From contig NZ_LYPA01000028.1 in NCBI RefSeq assembly GCF_001675045.1, forward strand, positions 1 through 64,000: a DNA stretch of 64,000 bases, given 5' to 3'. Position 1 is the stretch's first letter, and every line of letters starts with the position of its first letter. The position numbers and the translations under genes were made by a program. A model generated the notes under the pieces. The model searched no databases, was not told the origin of the DNA, and worked only from the letters and a program-made list of their open reading frames with translations. Positions 56,430 to 64,000 of this stretch are shown piece after piece. Source of the DNA: Paenibacillus oryzae. Its GTDB lineage: Bacteria; Bacillota; Bacilli; Paenibacillales; Paenibacillaceae.

Positions 56430-56461
56430 TTGACTTTCCCCTGCACGGGAAACTGTATACT
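56430..56461 (+). promoter_or_regulatory. MerR-type promoter with 20-bp spacer and dyad
   Basis: TTGACT (56430-56435) and TATACT (56456-56461) are 20 bp apart, over-long for sigma A alone. The spacer carries the dyad TTTCCC-CTGCAC-GGGAAA. This matches how MerR proteins twist DNA to activate. It serves the merR-MFS unit. Confidence 0.75.
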
Positions 56462-56491
56462 TGCCTTAACAAGTGGATTGGAGGTGATATT

Positions 56492-57328
56492 TTGTTTAAA
56501 ATCAGCGAGTTTTCCAGACTGAGCAAGGCCTCCTTAAAAACCTTGCGCTATTATGACCAGATCGGCATTTTAAAGCCGAGAAGGGTGGATCATGACTCCG
56601 GTTATCGCTATTATTCCGCGGATCAGCTTTTGGAGCTTAACCGAATTCTCGTGTACAAGGAATTGGGCTTTACCCTGCCGCAGATTAGCCAGCTGCTCCA
56701 GGAGGACATCACCCTGGAAAACATTCAAGGGATGTTTAAGCTGAAAAGAAGCGAAATCCAGCAAATTATCGATACCGAGCAAGCGAGGCTGGCCAGAATC
56801 GAGCAGCGTATCGGGCTGATCGAAAGGGAGGGGCAGCTCGAAACGGGCCAGGAAATCAGAGTAACCGCGGAGGAAGCCAAGCTGTTTCTTTTCCAGAAGG
56901 CTTACGGTCGAGAAGAGGACATTCCTGTTTTGATTCGTGAAGCCGAACCTTTAGTAACAAAGGAAATAAGACAGTTGATTCAGGGGCCCCAGGTTGTGCT
57001 GTGGAGGGATGTAGATGGAAAAGAAGACGAGTTTGAATTCGAGGTCGGATATTATTTGACAAGCGAGCCGCGCTCCTATCCGGACCCGTTTCAGCTGCGT
57101 ACTCTTCCCCCCGAGCCGATGATGGCCGCAATGGCTTTTCATTCCAACTCCAAGTTCGATGGCGCGGCCTGCGTTCATTTAGCCAAATGGATTGAAAACA
57201 GCAACTATGAAATCAAGGAAAACGAATACGGCAGGGAGCTGTATCTCCCGTTGTCTCCGGGACAAGAGGCACAATTTATCGAAATTCAAATCCCGATTGG
57301 GAATAGAAAGCTAGAAATAGGTAACTGA
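56492..57328 (+). CDS. MerR family regulator with GyrI-like domain
   Basis: 278 residues: N-terminal MerR HTH (FKISEFSRLSKASLKTLRYY) with dimerisation coiled coil (about 75-115), C-terminal effector-binding domain of BmrR type. TTG at 56492 follows GGAGGTGAT. Fifteen bp before an MFS exporter, so it likely activates the exporter in response to a drug. Confidence 0.9.
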   Translation: MFKISEFSRLSKASLKTLRYYDQIGILKPRRVDHDSGYRYYSADQLLELNRILVYKELGFTLPQISQLLQEDITLENIQGMFKLKRSEIQQIIDTEQARLARIEQRIGLIEREGQLETGQEIRVTAEEAKLFLFQKAYGREEDIPVLIREAEPLVTKEIRQLIQGPQVVLWRDVDGKEDEFEFEVGYYLTSEPRSYPDPFQLRTLPPEPMMAAMAFHSNSKFDGAACVHLAKWIENSNYEIKENEYGRELYLPLSPGQEAQFIEIQIPIGNRKLEIGN

Positions 57329-57343
57329 AGAAGGTGGAGTGGA

Positions 57344-58528
57344 TTGAAAAATAAAGGAATCATCTATGTTCTGGCACTGGCTGTTTTTCTGATCGGTACC
57401 ATTGAATATATTATTACCGGCGTTATTGAGCTAATTGCCACGGACCTGGAGGTAACAACCTCCAAAGCCGGGCTGCTGGTTACGGTGTTTGCTCTCGCGG
57501 CAGCCGTCATCGCCCCGATTTTGATTACTCTTACGATTAATGCAGACCGCAAGAAGCTGCTCCTGACTACGCTCAGCATCTTTATAGCCAGCAACGCTCT
57601 CATGCTGCTGAAGCTTTCCTTTGAAGCAATGATCTGGATACGTATTATTCAAGGAGCCAGCGGAGGAATCTCGACCGTTGTTGCAATGGCTGTGGCGACG
57701 CGTCTTGTTGAAAAGGAAAAACGGGGCAGCGCCATTGGCATTATTTTGATGGGGCTTAGCAGCTCTCTGGTGCTCGGTGTTCCCATCGGCACCTTTTTTA
57801 GTGAAATGTTTGGCTGGAGAGCCTTGTTTATTATAGTTGGCTTATTAAGCATTCTCCCATTGCTCATTATCTTCAAAAAGATTCCGTCGATCAAAGAAGA
57901 CGATAATATTACGCTTGGGATGCAGCTCTCCATGCTGAAAAGCCCGGCCATTCTGACTGCCTTGGCGATTACGTTGTTTTATGTGGGCGGCTACGCCACA
58001 TTGTTTACGTACATTACGCCATTCCTGCAGGCATCATCGACTCTTTCCATGACCGAGATTAGCGGTATTTTGTTTCTGGCTGGCATTTGCAGCTTCGTAG
58101 GCTCCAAGGCAGGCGGGCAATTGGCCGATGCAAAGGGGTCAACATTCACTATTTATCTGGGGCTCCTGCTGCAGGGAGCAACTCTTATGTTGTTTGCTGT
58201 AGCGGGCGTCAATCTTCTGGTGCTTGTTATCGTGCTAATGGTTTTTATGCTGGCGACATGGAGTATTTCTCCGGCCCAGCAGCTTTATCTGGTTACGCTA
58301 GCGCCTCGAAATCCAGATATTGCCCTTAGTGTAAATACCTCGTTTATTCAATTCGGGTTTGCTCTGGGCTCCGGTTTAGGCGGGTTTGTCATTAGCCGCA
58401 CATCTGTTCTATATTTAAACTGGCTAGGCTTTGGCGCTGTATGCCTGGCTTTACTGCTTGCCATTTTGCTATTTACAAAAGCCGGCGGCAAAACAAAAAG
58501 CAGCTTGCAAGCCAAACAGCTTCCTTGA
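57344..58528 (+). CDS. MFS exporter, DHA1 type
   Basis: 394 residues, 12 membrane segments, of the YbcL/AraJ-like DHA1 family: IIQGASGGISTVVAMAVATR and KKIPSIKEDDN linking the two halves. TTG 57344 follows GGTGGAG. Paired with the MerR gene; likely drug efflux. Confidence 0.88.
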   Translation: MKNKGIIYVLALAVFLIGTIEYIITGVIELIATDLEVTTSKAGLLVTVFALAAAVIAPILITLTINADRKKLLLTTLSIFIASNALMLLKLSFEAMIWIRIIQGASGGISTVVAMAVATRLVEKEKRGSAIGIILMGLSSSLVLGVPIGTFFSEMFGWRALFIIVGLLSILPLLIIFKKIPSIKEDDNITLGMQLSMLKSPAILTALAITLFYVGGYATLFTYITPFLQASSTLSMTEISGILFLAGICSFVGSKAGGQLADAKGSTFTIYLGLLLQGATLMLFAVAGVNLLVLVIVLMVFMLATWSISPAQQLYLVTLAPRNPDIALSVNTSFIQFGFALGSGLGGFVISRTSVLYLNWLGFGAVCLALLLAILLFTKAGGKTKSSLQAKQLP

Positions 58529-58595
58529 TGGGGCGAGGATCATCGTTAGCCGGAAATTAACTCTGCAATCGATAGCCAACCTGTTTTAACCAAAC

Positions 58596-58642
58596 AACGG
58601 CAGTCCGGGACTTTTTTCAGGTCTTTGGGCTGTCGTTTTTTT
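58596..58642 (+). terminator. Terminator after the MFS exporter
   Basis: AACGGCAGTCC pairs throughout with GGGCTGTCGTT (two wobbles), then seven T. Confidence 0.85.
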
Positions 58643-58810
58643 GCGGCGGTAATGTAAATATGGCTCTCAACCTAATAATATTATAGTTTTTCAAGTGCCT
58701 TCCCGATAGCTGCCCAACCTCTCCAAATCCCCGTAAAGCCTTGATGCTACGCGTTTATTCCACGTTCTCGATACCCGAAAAACATTCAAAACCACCCGAT
58801 ATATTTATAG

Positions 58811-58839
58811 TTGAATCCCCCTATGGGCTCCCCTAGAAT
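58811..58839 (+). promoter_or_regulatory. Promoter of the sugar ABC transporter operon
   Basis: TTGAAT (58811-58816), 17 bp, TAGAAT (58834-58839); gene start 45 bp downstream. Confidence 0.7.
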
Positions 58840-58883
58840 CGTAGTTAAGAAAGCGGATTCATAACGTTGGAGGGGGATAAAGG

Positions 58884-59831
58884 ATGGAGATTGAAACGGC
58901 GCAAGTCATGACGATCAGACTAAAAAAAGAGCCGTTATGGAAGCGAATGTGGAAGGAACGATGGCTGTATATTTTAATGCTGCCGGGCGTTGCATTTTTC
59001 GCCATTTACAAATATGTGCCCATGTGGGGCGTCTTGATGGCCTTTCAACGATATCAGCCCCATTTGGGCGTTATGGGCAGTGAATGGGTGGGACTGAGGC
59101 ATTTTGAACGTTTTTTCTCGGAGCCCCAGTTTTGGACGCTGCTTCGCAACACGTTATACATTGCCATCCTGGATACGGGCGTCTTTTTCCCGCTTACTAT
59201 CATTCTTGCGCTTATGCTGAATGAGCTTCGTTCGGAAATCTACAAACGTACGGTACAGACGCTCGTTTATGTGCCGCATTTTCTGTCCTGGGTTGTTGTC
59301 GTTGGCATCAGCTACATTCTTCTAACAACCGAAGGGGGCATTATTAACGAACTGCTCGCTCTGATAGGCATGGAAAAGGTGCAATTTCTGATGAGCGAGT
59401 TCTGGTTCCGTCCGCTGATCATTCTCCAGATGATCTGGAAGGATGCAGGATGGGGGACGATTATCTTTTTGGCGGCATTGGCGGGTGTAAATCCAAGCTT
59501 GTACGAGGCGGCGCGCATTGACGGGGCTAATCGCTGGCGGCTTCTGTGGCATATTACGCTCCCCAGCATCCGCAGCGTCGTCGTCATCCTGCTTATTTTG
59601 AGACTAGGCAATTTTATTGATCTTGGCTTTGAGCAAATCTTCCTGATGCTAAACGCGATGAATCGCGAGGTTGGCGAGGTATTCGACACTTACGTCTATC
59701 AGGTCGGGATGCAGCAGGGGCAGTTCAGCTATAGCGCTGCGGTAGGATTGTTCAAGGCAGTAGTTGGATTAATTCTTGTCGTCTCGGCCAATTGGCTGGC
59801 GAAGCGGCTCGGAGAGGAAGGGATTTATTGA
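58884..59831 (+). CDS. Sugar ABC transporter permease, LplB-like
   Basis: 315 residues, six membrane segments, binding-protein-dependent permease. The EAA motif reads YEAARIDGANRWRLLWHITLP. ATG follows GGAGGGGG. First of permease-permease-binding protein; no ATPase gene, as usual for carbohydrate uptake systems that share MsmK/MsmX. Confidence 0.93.
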   Translation: MEIETAQVMTIRLKKEPLWKRMWKERWLYILMLPGVAFFAIYKYVPMWGVLMAFQRYQPHLGVMGSEWVGLRHFERFFSEPQFWTLLRNTLYIAILDTGVFFPLTIILALMLNELRSEIYKRTVQTLVYVPHFLSWVVVVGISYILLTTEGGIINELLALIGMEKVQFLMSEFWFRPLIILQMIWKDAGWGTIIFLAALAGVNPSLYEAARIDGANRWRLLWHITLPSIRSVVVILLILRLGNFIDLGFEQIFLMLNAMNREVGEVFDTYVYQVGMQQGQFSYSAAVGLFKAVVGLILVVSANWLAKRLGEEGIY

Positions 59832-59832
59832 C

Positions 59833-60687
59833 ATGGTGAAGGACACGAGCTTTGGAAGCAGGCTATTCGATGGCATCAATATAACAGCGCTTGCGCTCTT
59901 TTCTCTGGTAACGTTTCTGCCTTTTCTATACGTCGTTGTTGTTTCGTTCTCAACCAGCACAACGCTCATTCCAAAAACCTTCTCCTTTGAAGCCTACAAG
60001 TATATTTTTTCGGCTGACACCTTTACACGAAGTCTTCGGGTTTCGATCTTAATTACGGTATTCGGAACGTTGTTCCAGCTTATTATGACATCTCTTATGG
60101 CATATTCGCTGTCCCACAAAAATTTGCCGGGCAGAAGCGTTGTGTTGCTGATGGTGCTTTTTACAATGCTGTTCAGCGGCGGCATGATTCCGACTTATTT
60201 TGTCGTAAAGGCAACGGGGCTGCTGGATTCACTGGCTGCGCTTATTATTCCCGGCGCGATTAGCGCCTTTAACCTGATCATTCTGAAAAACTTTTTTCAG
60301 AGCATTCCCGAGGAGCTGAAGGAATCCGCCAAAATCGACGGCAGCCATGAGCTAGGCGTATTATTCCGCATCGTGCTGCCGCTGTCGCTGCCGGCCATGG
60401 CCGCGTTTGGCCTGTTCTACGCTGTTGGCATATGGAATCAATATTTCAGCGCTATTTTGTATTTAACCGACGCGGATAAATATCCGGTGCAGGTTATTTT
60501 GCGCCAGGTCATTATTTTGACCAACGGCTCTATCGGCGACACGACGGAAATCGAAAACGTGCCTTATTACGGCAACTCGATCAAAATGGCGGTTATCGTA
60601 ATCGCGACCGTTCCGATTATGCTCGTTTATCCGTTTCTTCAAAAGCATTTTGCCAAAGGCGTTTTGCTGGGTTCGGTTAAAGGATAA
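59833..60687 (+). CDS. Sugar ABC transporter permease, YtcP/LplC-like
   Basis: 284 residues, six membrane segments, EAA motif EELKESAKIDGSHELGVLFR. ATG 59833 lies one base after the preceding stop and follows AGGAAGGG; the frame opens earlier inside the previous gene. Pairs with the LplB-like permease. Confidence 0.93.
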   Translation: MVKDTSFGSRLFDGINITALALFSLVTFLPFLYVVVVSFSTSTTLIPKTFSFEAYKYIFSADTFTRSLRVSILITVFGTLFQLIMTSLMAYSLSHKNLPGRSVVLLMVLFTMLFSGGMIPTYFVVKATGLLDSLAALIIPGAISAFNLIILKNFFQSIPEELKESAKIDGSHELGVLFRIVLPLSLPAMAAFGLFYAVGIWNQYFSAILYLTDADKYPVQVILRQVIILTNGSIGDTTEIENVPYYGNSIKMAVIVIATVPIMLVYPFLQKHFAKGVLLGSVKG

Positions 60688-60773
60688 CGAAGGCTTGCAG
60701 CAAAAGAGCAACAAATCAAAGCCGCCGTTTATCTTTTGATAGATTAATCAAACTAGGAAAAGAGGGGTTCATA

Positions 60774-62345
60774 TTGAAGGGATGGTTTAAAGCTTCGCGG
60801 CAACATCTGGCACTTCTGATTGCTTCCACGATGGTGATTGTAAGCGCTTGCTCCAGTGGAGGCGGATCAGAAACGGTAAATTCGAACACCGGAAACGAAA
60901 AACCAACCGCTACAAACACAACCTCCGGAGGCGATTCCGGGCAAACTGAGCAGGAGCCGCTTGCCATCAAGCTGATGTACAATTTCGACGGGGTTGAATT
61001 TCCAAAAGAAGGTAACGATGTCCAGAAGTATATTGAGCAAGCGACAAATACGAAGCTAACGGTCAGCGCTTTGCCGGGCAGCTCCTATGAGGAGAGATTG
61101 CCCATCATGATCGCATCCGACGATATGCCCGACGCGTTCCCGATTCCTAGACGGCATCAGAAGCTGCCTTACGTCGTTAACGCAGTCCAAGCCGGTTTGT
61201 TTTGGGAAATCGGCCCTTATCTGGAGCAGTTCCCGAACCTGAGCGCCATTAATCCCGTCATTTACGAAAATATTGCTTACGAAGGCAAAACCTACGGATT
61301 GCCGCGCGAAAGAGCACTGGCGCGCCGTGCCATTCAGTTCCGTTCCGACTGGCTTGCCAATGTAGGCATGGGAACGCCAAAAACCATCGACGATTTCTAC
61401 AATATGCTGGTCGCCTTCAAAAATAACGATCCCGATCAAAACGGGCAAGCCGACACTACCGGCATGACGGCGAAGGAGGTTGGCCTCTGGTTTGCGCCTT
61501 ACTTTGGCGCCCCTAACCAGTGGAAAATCGAGGATGGGAAGTTTATCCGAGACGTGCAAACAGAAGAATTTCTGAACGCTTTGAAATTTGAGAAAAAGCT
61601 TTATGACGAAGGTCTGATGAACAAGGATTTTGCGGTCATCGAGCGTCCGGAATGGACCGGCGCAGCCGAAAACGGCAAAGCTGGCGTCCGCATCGATGTT
61701 ACGGGCTCCACCGTTGGCCTGGATTCGGTTGTGAAGGAAAATCTCGGCGAACAAGCAGCCTTCAGCATGATCAGCATTTTGGAAGGCGAATATGGCAAAC
61801 GGATCAATATGGAGGGCGGCCACAACGGCTTCTTCCTTTTCCCGAAATCCAGCATCAAAACCGAAGAGCATTTGCTTCGCGTATTGAAATTTTTTGACGA
61901 CCTGGCGGGCGAAACCATTTCCAACCTGTTTGTATGGGGGCTGGAGGGCGTACATTATGAAATGAAGGACGGTAAGCCAGTTGCTATCCCGGACAACAAG
62001 CATGGCGACGACGTTGGCGCTCCATACGGGGCTCCCCTTGGTACATTGGCGCCAGCAATAAACGCCATGCAGGGCGAATTGTCTGAGCTTGGGCAGCTTG
62101 AACAAGAGCTGAATGCGGAAAACGCAGAGTTCGGCATTGTTGATCCAACGCTGCCGCTCATTTCGGAAACGTTCCTGGAGCAAGGCGCGCAGCTTGAAAC
62201 GATCCTGTCGGATGCCAATATCAAATTTGTTATGGGCTCGATTACGGAGGAGCAATGGAGAGGCGAGGTTGAACGCTGGCTAAAAAGCGGCGGCAGCAAA
62301 ATCGCGCAGGAATATGAGGAAGCTCAATCGAAATTAAATAAGTAA
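60774..62345 (+). CDS. Extracellular solute-binding lipoprotein, LipO-like
   Basis: 523 residues; lipobox VSAC (Cys26), low-complexity Ser/Gly/Thr linker, then the binding fold (IASDDMPDAFPIPRRHQKLP; FRSDWLANVGMGTPKTIDDF; DPDQNGQADTTG). TTG start after AGAGGGG. Binding protein of the permease pair; ligand probably an oligosaccharide. Confidence 0.92.
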   Translation: MKGWFKASRQHLALLIASTMVIVSACSSGGGSETVNSNTGNEKPTATNTTSGGDSGQTEQEPLAIKLMYNFDGVEFPKEGNDVQKYIEQATNTKLTVSALPGSSYEERLPIMIASDDMPDAFPIPRRHQKLPYVVNAVQAGLFWEIGPYLEQFPNLSAINPVIYENIAYEGKTYGLPRERALARRAIQFRSDWLANVGMGTPKTIDDFYNMLVAFKNNDPDQNGQADTTGMTAKEVGLWFAPYFGAPNQWKIEDGKFIRDVQTEEFLNALKFEKKLYDEGLMNKDFAVIERPEWTGAAENGKAGVRIDVTGSTVGLDSVVKENLGEQAAFSMISILEGEYGKRINMEGGHNGFFLFPKSSIKTEEHLLRVLKFFDDLAGETISNLFVWGLEGVHYEMKDGKPVAIPDNKHGDDVGAPYGAPLGTLAPAINAMQGELSELGQLEQELNAENAEFGIVDPTLPLISETFLEQGAQLETILSDANIKFVMGSITEEQWRGEVERWLKSGGSKIAQEYEEAQSKLNK

Positions 62346-62444
62346 GGCGATAATCGGGGAGTTTGGGCCATATGCCCAAGCTCCTTGCCTGTACGTTCAA
62401 CAACATCGGCATATGCCATAATCAGACAACGGAGGGAACACAAG

Positions 62445-63407
62445 ATGAACCAAGTCTTGCAAAAAGAAGGCTATTCCTTTTCCACCATGTGGAATTTAAG
62501 ACGACACAGCAGCGGCAGAGACATGATTCAGGAAATCAAAAGCCTGGGCTTTAGCCAGGTCGAGCTTAATTATAATGTAAACGACGAGCTGTTAGCCAGC
62601 ATCGTACCGATGATCGAAGGCGGCGAAATTATCATATCGAGCGTGCATAATGTTTTTCCTTTTATTGAAGACAAGGATTACGATACCGATTCGGTTATGC
62701 TTGGCTTCGATGACCTCGATAAGCGCCGCCGGGCCGTCGAACTGCTGAAGCGCTCCGCCGACTACGCCTATCGGTTTGGCGCAAAGGCTGTTGTCGTCCA
62801 TCCCGGCGAGGTGCCGTTTCATTATAACATCGACGCCGCTCTCAAAAAGCTGTGGGTTGAGCAAGGCAAGGATTCTCCGGCCTACCAGCAGCTATGGAGC
62901 GAAATGCTGGAGCGACGGAACGAGCTGGCTCCCATCCATGTCGCGCGGATAACGGAATGTCTGGGTGAGGTTTGCGAATATATAGAGCAGGCTGGACTAG
63001 GCATCAAAATCGGAATCGAAACACGCTCCCGCTGCAACCAGATTCCAACGCTTCAGGAGGCCGATCAGATCATGACCGGGCTGAAGGGAGCGCCGGTTGG
63101 CTTGTGGTTTGATATCGGCCACGGCATGATGATGGAGCGTATGGGATTGTATGATGCCGAATGGGAGGTTCAAGCTTTTGCTCAACAAGGAAAGGTGCTT
63201 GGCGTGCATATTCACGAAACAGTTGGCATTGTCGACCATTGGTGTCCATATATCCATAGTCAGGATGACTCCGGCTTCGACGTCTTTTTGCCAGTGATCC
63301 AAGCGGCAGAGCTTAAAGTCTACGAGCTGCGCGCGCCATGTAAGAGAGAAGAAATCGAAGACAGCTACAGAATCATGCACGAAAAAATGAAAAAGCTGTC
63401 CCGGTAG
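62445..63407 (+). CDS. TIM-barrel sugar phosphate isomerase/epimerase
   Basis: 320 residues, AP endonuclease family-2-like barrel. Metal ligands visible in VVVHPGEVPFHYN, IGIETRSR, LWFDIGHGMMMERMG and VHIHETVGIVDHW. ATG 62445 follows GGAGGG; an upstream frame start lacks it. Last in the transport operon, so it probably acts on the imported sugar. Confidence 0.88.
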   Translation: MNQVLQKEGYSFSTMWNLRRHSSGRDMIQEIKSLGFSQVELNYNVNDELLASIVPMIEGGEIIISSVHNVFPFIEDKDYDTDSVMLGFDDLDKRRRAVELLKRSADYAYRFGAKAVVVHPGEVPFHYNIDAALKKLWVEQGKDSPAYQQLWSEMLERRNELAPIHVARITECLGEVCEYIEQAGLGIKIGIETRSRCNQIPTLQEADQIMTGLKGAPVGLWFDIGHGMMMERMGLYDAEWEVQAFAQQGKVLGVHIHETVGIVDHWCPYIHSQDDSGFDVFLPVIQAAELKVYELRAPCKREEIEDSYRIMHEKMKKLSR

Positions 63408-63445
63408 GCGCCGGGATAGCCGCAACTGAAAGAAGGAATGCAGCA

Positions 63446-63958
63446 TTGGCTACAGATCATTACTTATCCCAGTGGTTTGGCGAATATGAGTGGTTGTTCC
63501 GCCTGTTCGTCAGCTGCTTACTTGGCTTTGTTATCGGCTTAAATCGGACTCACAAGCATAAGCCTGCGGGAGTTAAGACTTATATGTTTGTTTCCGCAGC
63601 ATCCGCACTCATCACCATTGTTTCCATTCAAAGCGTGGCGATGTACGCGGATATTCGCGACCATACGATGATGGACCCTATGCGGCTAACTGCCCAAATC
63701 GTTACCGGCCTTGGCTTTATCGGAGCGGGTATTATTTTGAAGGACGGCATTCGTGTAGTGGGATTAACATCGGCGGCGATGATTTTTTTCACCGGCGGGG
63801 TTGGCATCGGGATTGGAGCGGGCTTTTATACAGTGGTGGTTTTTGCGATAGCAGCAACTACACTGTTTCTGATACTTGGCGAGTGGATCGAGAAACGGGA
63901 GAAAAAAGCCGCCTTGAAAAAGTGCGCTTCGCAAGCCATTGAGGAAGCAGCAGTGTGA
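63446..63958 (+). CDS. MgtC/SapB family membrane protein
   Basis: 170 residues: five membrane segments, the family stretches LLGFVIGLNR, GVKTYMFVSAASALIT and TGLGFIGAGIILKDG. The C-terminal extension of some MgtC proteins is short. TTG after AAGGA. MgtC proteins relate to Mg limitation and ATP synthase control in other bacteria. Thirty-eight bp after the isomerase; perhaps readthrough. Confidence 0.9.
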   Translation: MATDHYLSQWFGEYEWLFRLFVSCLLGFVIGLNRTHKHKPAGVKTYMFVSAASALITIVSIQSVAMYADIRDHTMMDPMRLTAQIVTGLGFIGAGIILKDGIRVVGLTSAAMIFFTGGVGIGIGAGFYTVVVFAIAATTLFLILGEWIEKREKKAALKKCASQAIEEAAV

Positions 63959-64000
63959 TTGTATAATGAAGGGGCCGTTTGGAGCAGGCGAAGAATAGTA

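Larger units (their letters stand above)
58529..58883. other. Intergenic interval of 355 bp
   Basis: Holds a terminator for the MerR-MFS unit (58596-58642) and a good promoter (58811-58839) for the transport operon. The middle 160 bp show no recognisable riboswitch or ORF. Confidence 0.75.

Noticed and set aside
61056-62255. 399-codon minus-strand frame opposite the solute-binding protein
   Set aside because: Antisense shadow of a well-supported lipoprotein gene; no domain and no start signal.

Overview
The window reads as a chromosomal segment of an endospore-forming, low-to-moderate-GC Bacillota, most likely Paenibacillus or a close relative. The basis is a complete gerA-type spore germination operon, a bacillithiol deacetylase (yojF-bshB2), an ABC-F/YebC2 pair of B. 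subtilis type, haem A synthase, a YesM/YesN-like two-component pair beside LplB-type sugar transporter genes, several AraC and Gfo/Idh/MocA genes, and strong AGGAGG ribosome binding sites with many TTG/GTG starts. No rRNA, tRNA, CRISPR array, phage block or intact insertion sequence was seen.

Layout. 0.2-13.8 kb: Lhr helicase; MarR plus 14-TM exporter; ABC-F (YfmM-like) followed by YebC2; an MFS exporter; an HD-GYP protein with a degenerate receiver; Old Yellow Enzyme and Ohr. 13.8-23.7 kb: FAD oxidoreductase, a sugar isomerase/dehydrogenase pair, an ECF sigma/anti-sigma pair, the gerA operon and a DUF1349 protein on the minus strand. 23.8-32.8 kb: orphan tyrosine recombinase, about 1 kb of non-coding DNA with a palindromic repeat (copy A), bacillithiol genes, DinB, a membrane protein with an apparent AUA start, EcsC, and a decayed rhamnosidase/AraC locus. 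32.9-41.4 kb: truncated-type UvrA, TetR divergent from ctaA, hydrolase, EamA transporter and AraC pair, and RsgA behind a leader peptide and attenuator-like hairpins. 41.4-45.2 kb: AT-richer block with three exported proteins and a frameshifted small membrane gene. 45.3-48.2 kb: GNAT, MoaB, MurF. 48.2-48.6 kb: repeat copy B. 48.7-64 kb: carbohydrate region with AraC and two Gfo/Idh dehydrogenases, histidine kinase, response regulator, solute-binding protein, a MerR-MFS unit, then permease-permease-binding protein-TIM barrel isomerase, and MgtC.

The most unusual signal is a dispersed intergenic element present twice (25339-25515 and 48314-48490). Each copy carries four 14-bp dyads of form GGWCR-N4-TGWCC at identical spacing (51, 61, 51 bp), although the DNA between them has diverged. 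Other strong signals are a ribosome-mediated attenuator candidate in front of rsgA, a TetR-type operator exactly filling the -35/-10 spacer of ctaA, a MerR-type promoter with a stretched 20-bp spacer and matching dyad, and a neighbouring enzyme and regulator (GH78/AraC) that both carry internal deletions and frameshifts.

Most function calls rest on recognisable motifs. All start choices, promoters, terminators and operators come from reading the sequence and have not been computed.
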